From Bacillus sp. BGMRC 2118 (GTDB lineage Bacteria > Bacillota > Bacilli > Bacillales > SA4), in NCBI GenBank assembly GCA_008364785.1, contig VTTJ01000007.1, forward strand, positions 1-64,000: DNA of 64,000 nt, read 5' to 3'. Numbering within the stretch: the first letter of the stretch is position 1; every line of letters starts with the position of its first letter. Below are positions 60,386-64,000 of this stretch, in pieces. Below the pieces are notes generated by a model. The model made no database searches, had not been told where the DNA came from, and worked only from the letters and a program-made list of their open reading frames with translations. Position numbers and translations under genes: made by a program.

Positions 60386-62710
60386 ATGAGTTTATCACCT
60401 CAAGAGTGGACAAAGGAACGAAAACGTGTCGATGAGGTAGTAGTGGAAGTAGACAAGAAGATAAATTCAATGAAGAGCCACTTAACTTCATTAAAAAAAG
60501 ATATCGTTGATATACGAAAGGATTTCTGGGAAGATGTGCGTGTGAATACTGATGAACCTCACGAATTAATTGAAACCTTTGTTTCAATTAAACAACAGGC
60601 AGAATTTCTATCAGAACGGGAACGAAGCCATGGGCATTCACATTATTTAATTTCAAAACTTGAACGTTTAAAAAGTTCACCTTACTTCGGTCGTATTGAT
60701 TTTCGTTTTGAAGGAGAAGAGGAGGAACACCCCATTTATCTAGGGATTGCATCTTTCTTAAATGAGGAGGATGAATTCTTAATTTATGATTGGAGGGCAC
60801 CAATATCGAGTCTTTATTATGATTCGTTACCTGGAAAAGCGGAATATATGACACCGAATGGAATTGTAAAAGGTGAATTAACGTTAAAAAGGCAATATAT
60901 TATAAAAAACAGTGAGATAAAAGGCATGTTTGATACTGGACTTGCGATTGGTGATGAGCTGTTGCAAGAGGTGCTGGGGCAAAACTCTGACTCTCAGATG
61001 AAGACCATTGTAGCAACAATTCAAAAAGAACAAAATGATATTATTCGTAACGAAACAAGCAAATATCTTGTTGTACAAGGTGCAGCAGGAAGTGGAAAAA
61101 CATCAGCTGCCCTTCAGCGTGTGGCTTACTTATTGTACAGGTATCGAGAAACATTAGAAGCCGAACATATCTTACTGTTTTCACCTAACTCTTTGTTTAA
61201 TGACTATGTCTCGACTGTGTTACCCGAGCTTGGTGAGAAAAATATGCAGCAAACTACCTTTCAAGATTTTGCTGAACGCAGATTAGATCTTGATTTAAAA
61301 GTAGAAGATCCATTTAGTCAGATGGAATACACATTAAGTGCGCAAGGGAAACCAGAATATGAAACGAGAATGAAGGGCATTGAAATCAAGACATCTAAGA
61401 GCTTTTTGAGACATCTAGATCAATTTTTGCTGAAACTTTCAGAAACGGGTTTGCTTTTTTATGACATTGAATTTAATGAAAGAACAGTTTTTAGTTCGGA
61501 TGTGATCAATGAGTGGTTTCTAGAACTTGATTCATCACTGACGATCCCTAACCGGCTTCAGTTATTATCAGAACGACTTCTAAGAGAGTTAAAGAAAGTC
61601 GCGAGGAGAGAGCGTAAGGAAGTGTGGGTAGAAGAGGAAATTCAGTTCTTAGATAAAGAAGAGTACTTACATGCATATCGAAAGCTGCAACAAAAGCATA
61701 AAAAGCAGTTTTCAGAGGATGCGTTCAATGATTTAGCATTAGAACAAAGTTTCTTATCAAAAGTTGTTGTGAATTCATATATGAAGCCCATTAGAAAATT
61801 TATTAAAGAAATGCAGTATATAGATTTTTTAGGGATGTATGAAAAAGTATTTAACGATACAAGTATCGACAGCTCTCCATTGTGGGGAGAAATATGTGAA
61901 AACACATTGGAGGCAATGGAGGAAGGTAAGTTGTTCTATGAAGATGTGGCTCCTTTGTTATATTTGAAAGAGAAACTGCTCGGATTATATAAAAATACTT
62001 CAGTAAAACATATCTTCATAGATGAGGCTCAAGATTATTCTGAAATGCAGCTAGAGTTGCTATCGATTTTGTTTCCAACTAGCCATATGACATTGCTCGG
62101 GGATTTTAATCAGGCAATCTTTGCACATTCTGCCAATGGGTATGCAGCTCTGACAGAAGATATGCAAAAGGAAAAAGAAACAATCACGTTAACAAGAAGT
62201 TACCGCTCAACGAAACAGATTGTAGAGTTTACGAAGCAACTTGTACACAGAGGAGATGAAATTGAACCATTTAATCGTAATGGTGAAAAGCCTCGGGTGA
62301 CAGTAATGAATCAAAATGAATTAACTGCATACACAATTAAGACAATCCAATCTCTTCAAAATAAAGGAGTACATCATATTGCGATCATTTGTAAAACAGC
62401 TGTAGAAAGTGCAGAAGTCTACAGCAAGTTAAAGGAAGAAGTACAGGTAAAACTAATCCAAAAAGAAACATCCAAGTTTGATAACGGAGTAGTTGTGATT
62501 CCATCGTACTTAGCAAAGGGGATCGAATTTGATGCGGTGATCCTTTATAATGCTTCGGACGAAGTTTATGGAAGAGAGTTTGAACGGAAGTTGTTTTATA
62601 CAGCATGTACAAGAGCGATGCATGAGCTTTATATAAATGTTTCCGGAGAAATGAATCCGTTTTTAAGTGGTGTTGACCTTACATTGCTTGACTTTCAAGT
62701 TCTCGAATAG
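60386..62710 (+). CDS. helD: RNA polymerase recycling motor HelD
   Basis: A 774-residue SF1 helicase-like ATPase, the same length as B. subtilis HelD. An N-terminal coiled-coil arm (about 1-90) enters the secondary channel of RNA polymerase. Walker A is VQGAAGSGKTSAALQR (about residue 230), with Walker B FIDEAQDYSEMQ, LTRSYRSTKQI and CTRAMHELY. HelD removes stalled RNA polymerase from nucleic acid and recycles it. I chose the ATG at 60386 after AGGAGTGGTGCTG; a GTG at 60377 is in frame but overlaps that site. Confidence 0.94.
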   Translation: MSLSPQEWTKERKRVDEVVVEVDKKINSMKSHLTSLKKDIVDIRKDFWEDVRVNTDEPHELIETFVSIKQQAEFLSERERSHGHSHYLISKLERLKSSPYFGRIDFRFEGEEEEHPIYLGIASFLNEEDEFLIYDWRAPISSLYYDSLPGKAEYMTPNGIVKGELTLKRQYIIKNSEIKGMFDTGLAIGDELLQEVLGQNSDSQMKTIVATIQKEQNDIIRNETSKYLVVQGAAGSGKTSAALQRVAYLLYRYRETLEAEHILLFSPNSLFNDYVSTVLPELGEKNMQQTTFQDFAERRLDLDLKVEDPFSQMEYTLSAQGKPEYETRMKGIEIKTSKSFLRHLDQFLLKLSETGLLFYDIEFNERTVFSSDVINEWFLELDSSLTIPNRLQLLSERLLRELKKVARRERKEVWVEEEIQFLDKEEYLHAYRKLQQKHKKQFSEDAFNDLALEQSFLSKVVVNSYMKPIRKFIKEMQYIDFLGMYEKVFNDTSIDSSPLWGEICENTLEAMEEGKLFYEDVAPLLYLKEKLLGLYKNTSVKHIFIDEAQDYSEMQLELLSILFPTSHMTLLGDFNQAIFAHSANGYAALTEDMQKEKETITLTRSYRSTKQIVEFTKQLVHRGDEIEPFNRNGEKPRVTVMNQNELTAYTIKTIQSLQNKGVHHIAIICKTAVESAEVYSKLKEEVQVKLIQKETSKFDNGVVVIPSYLAKGIEFDAVILYNASDEVYGREFERKLFYTACTRAMHELYINVSGEMNPFLSGVDLTLLDFQVLE

Positions 62711-62738
62711 CTACTCTAGTACCTAGAATGAATCAAAA

Positions 62739-62783
62739 AAGAAAACCAAAACGTAGGTATTCCGTTTTGGTTTTCTTTTTATT
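62739..62783. terminator. Bidirectional terminator after helD
   Basis: AAAGAAAACCAAAACG-(11 nt)-CGTTTTGGTTTTCTTT, with T runs on both sides, between convergent helD and the permease gene. Confidence 0.9.
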
Positions 62784-63827
62784 TTACATATTAACTGTGT
62801 TTTTATGATCACGAACGAGTGAGAAGGGAGAAGCTGAATTTCCTTCGGTATGCTCTAGTTCCTGCTCTACCTTTTTTCCTACTATTTTAATGTTTTCATC
62901 TACAAACACATTTTTCAATCCTTCAATAATAAAGTTTAATGATAGTATGGTTAGACCGAAGAAAAGGACTGGCCATAATACTAGATTTGGTTGCGATATG
63001 AAATCAGAGAAGTACTTTGCGATTAGACCGCCCCATTCATTTGATGATGAGAAAGATTCCATGACCGGAATACCGGTAAACTCATCTGCATCCACTTCTT
63101 GACGGTCATTCCCACCTAAAAATACACCCAATATTCCAAGATGGGCAAAGATAATCAGTACTTGGACGATTTGCTGTAATAATACAATAAATAATTGTGG
63201 TAAAAAGTATGGGCGAACATGGGTTTTGAATATATGCCACCAGCTCCCACCCATAATTCTTGCATTGACGATAAACTCCTTATGATAAATTCGAGCAATC
63301 TCATCTGATAAATAAACGCCTATTACCGGTGTCGATAATAAAATAATGATGATAATCGGACCATAGAAAGCAGATTTCTCTCCAAAACTCCAGGTGAAAA
63401 CAAAGATTGGTGCTGCTAGCATATACGTAAATAACGATAGAGGCAAGTAATGCATACCCTCAAATAATCCTCTAAACCACTCCTTAATAGAGGGAGGTAA
63501 TAACTGCAAAATAAAGCCTAGAATTAAACCGATTAACACTCGTGCTGCACCTACTAGAATTGAAAGTAATATCGTATATTTGGCACCATCAATAATCATA
63601 TAAAATAAGCTGTGTCCCATCATGTCTGTTCCAAATGGAAACTCAAGCGATGGAGGAAAGGGACCTTCGCCGATCTGACTTCCTTCTTCGTTATAAAGGT
63701 ATCGATACGGAGCAGGTACATCTTCCTTCAATACAAAAGTGTAATAAAAACTACATAGAAGGAAGGTCAGTAGTATGAAGGAGCCGGCAACAAACAATTT
63801 ATTTTGCAACAATGCTTTTATATACAT
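62784..63827 (-). CDS. Opp/Dpp-type ABC permease, OppC-like
   Basis: A 347-residue permease with an N-terminal helix (about 11-32), the FGTDMMGHSLFYMIIDGAKY loop and about five more helices. The EAA loop reads YHKEFIVNARIMGGSWWHIFKTHV. It has an unusual extra loop (LGGNDRQEVDADEFTGIP) and a charged C-terminal tail. It follows the OppB-like partial gene directly (its ATG is next to that stop). Homologous in organisation to the pair at 49.6-51.4 kb. Confidence 0.87.
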   Translation of the reverse strand: MYIKALLQNKLFVAGSFILLTFLLCSFYYTFVLKEDVPAPYRYLYNEEGSQIGEGPFPPSLEFPFGTDMMGHSLFYMIIDGAKYTILLSILVGAARVLIGLILGFILQLLPPSIKEWFRGLFEGMHYLPLSLFTYMLAAPIFVFTWSFGEKSAFYGPIIIIILLSTPVIGVYLSDEIARIYHKEFIVNARIMGGSWWHIFKTHVRPYFLPQLFIVLLQQIVQVLIIFAHLGILGVFLGGNDRQEVDADEFTGIPVMESFSSSNEWGGLIAKYFSDFISQPNLVLWPVLFFGLTILSLNFIIEGLKNVFVDENIKIVGKKVEQELEHTEGNSASPFSLVRDHKNTVNM

Positions 63828-64000
63828 TTATTCAGCCACTCCCTTCAGTGAGTATTTCGTCACAAGAACTCTAAGAAGAGTCAGGACAATAAAGAACGGA
63901 ACAAAAATGGATAACAATCCTAATGTAAGTAATTCTGGATTTCGTGCACAATTCACCCAGACAAAGCGCAATAACCCGTTCACATTTAATGCAATCTCAA
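63828..64000 (-). CDS. Opp/Dpp-type ABC permease, OppB-like (C-terminal part)
   Basis: The last 56 residues of a gene that runs off the right edge: NVNGLLRFVWVNCARNPELL, then a hydrophobic segment (TLGLLSIFVPFFIVLTLLRVLV) and TKYSLKGVAE. Its TAA is immediately followed by the ATG of the OppC-like gene, so they are coupled. The C-terminal helix and position support an OppB-type permease, but the diagnostic part lies outside. Confidence 0.6.
   Translation of the reverse strand, partial: EIALNVNGLLRFVWVNCARNPELLTLGLLSIFVPFFIVLTLLRVLVTKYSLKGVAE

Overview
The window is chromosomal DNA of a low-GC, endospore-forming member of the Bacillaceae. Spore genes (sspO, sspN, tlp), B. subtilis-like gene order around citB and parE/parC, strong GGAGG ribosome binding sites, and frequent GTG and TTG starts support this. 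The species cannot be named from the sequence. The window opens in the 3' end of an rRNA operon (23S tail, 5S, terminator), followed by a convergent tRNA-Asn.

From about 0.6 to 8.8 kb it follows the B. subtilis order sspO, citB, yneN, sspN, tlp, yneP, yneQ, yneR, with an FbpB-type small protein and a tandem AAA+ ATPase added. The same backbone resumes at plsY (17.4 kb), yneT (27.1 kb) and parE/parC (27.7-32.1 kb). The gaps hold accessory genes: an ECF sigma/anti-sigma envelope operon, a CapA-like protein, hydrolases, an SDR, a peroxiredoxin-like gene with an in-frame TGA, a GH18 protein, topoisomerase III, a DEAD-box helicase, an amidase and a DUF502 protein.

The most unusual region runs from 15.8 to 37 kb. 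At 15.97 kb a peroxiredoxin-like gene carries a single in-frame TGA exactly where the family has its catalytic cysteine (U-P-V-C). A stable hairpin sits 18 nt after the TGA, as expected for a bacterial SECIS, so it is a strong selenoprotein candidate. At 32.3-32.6 kb and again at 35.0-35.2 kb there are two independent leaders, each with a promoter, a very short leader peptide, and mutually exclusive antiterminator and terminator hairpins. They precede an RsgA-type ribosome-assembly GTPase and an ABC-class ATPase (PF09818). Both look like ribosome-stalling attenuators of the type that controls antibiotic-resistance genes in Firmicutes.

From 37 to 64 kb the content is mixed housekeeping and accessory: DUF4256, an FAD monooxygenase, a MarR regulator with an MMPL exporter (ydgG/ydgH-like), an OppA-like lipoprotein, signal peptidase I, Nudix and GNAT enzymes, and two Opp-type permease pairs. 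It continues with benzil reductase, an APH(6)-like kinase, Mn catalase, an AbrB-type membrane protein, an MsrA-MsrB fusion, a PAS histidine kinase, and HelD with a divergent putative small RNA. Dispersed repeats include a roughly 80-90 bp palindromic element (two copies) and a roughly 300 bp GC-rich Bacillaceae element (two copies). No phage, insertion sequence or CRISPR array was seen.
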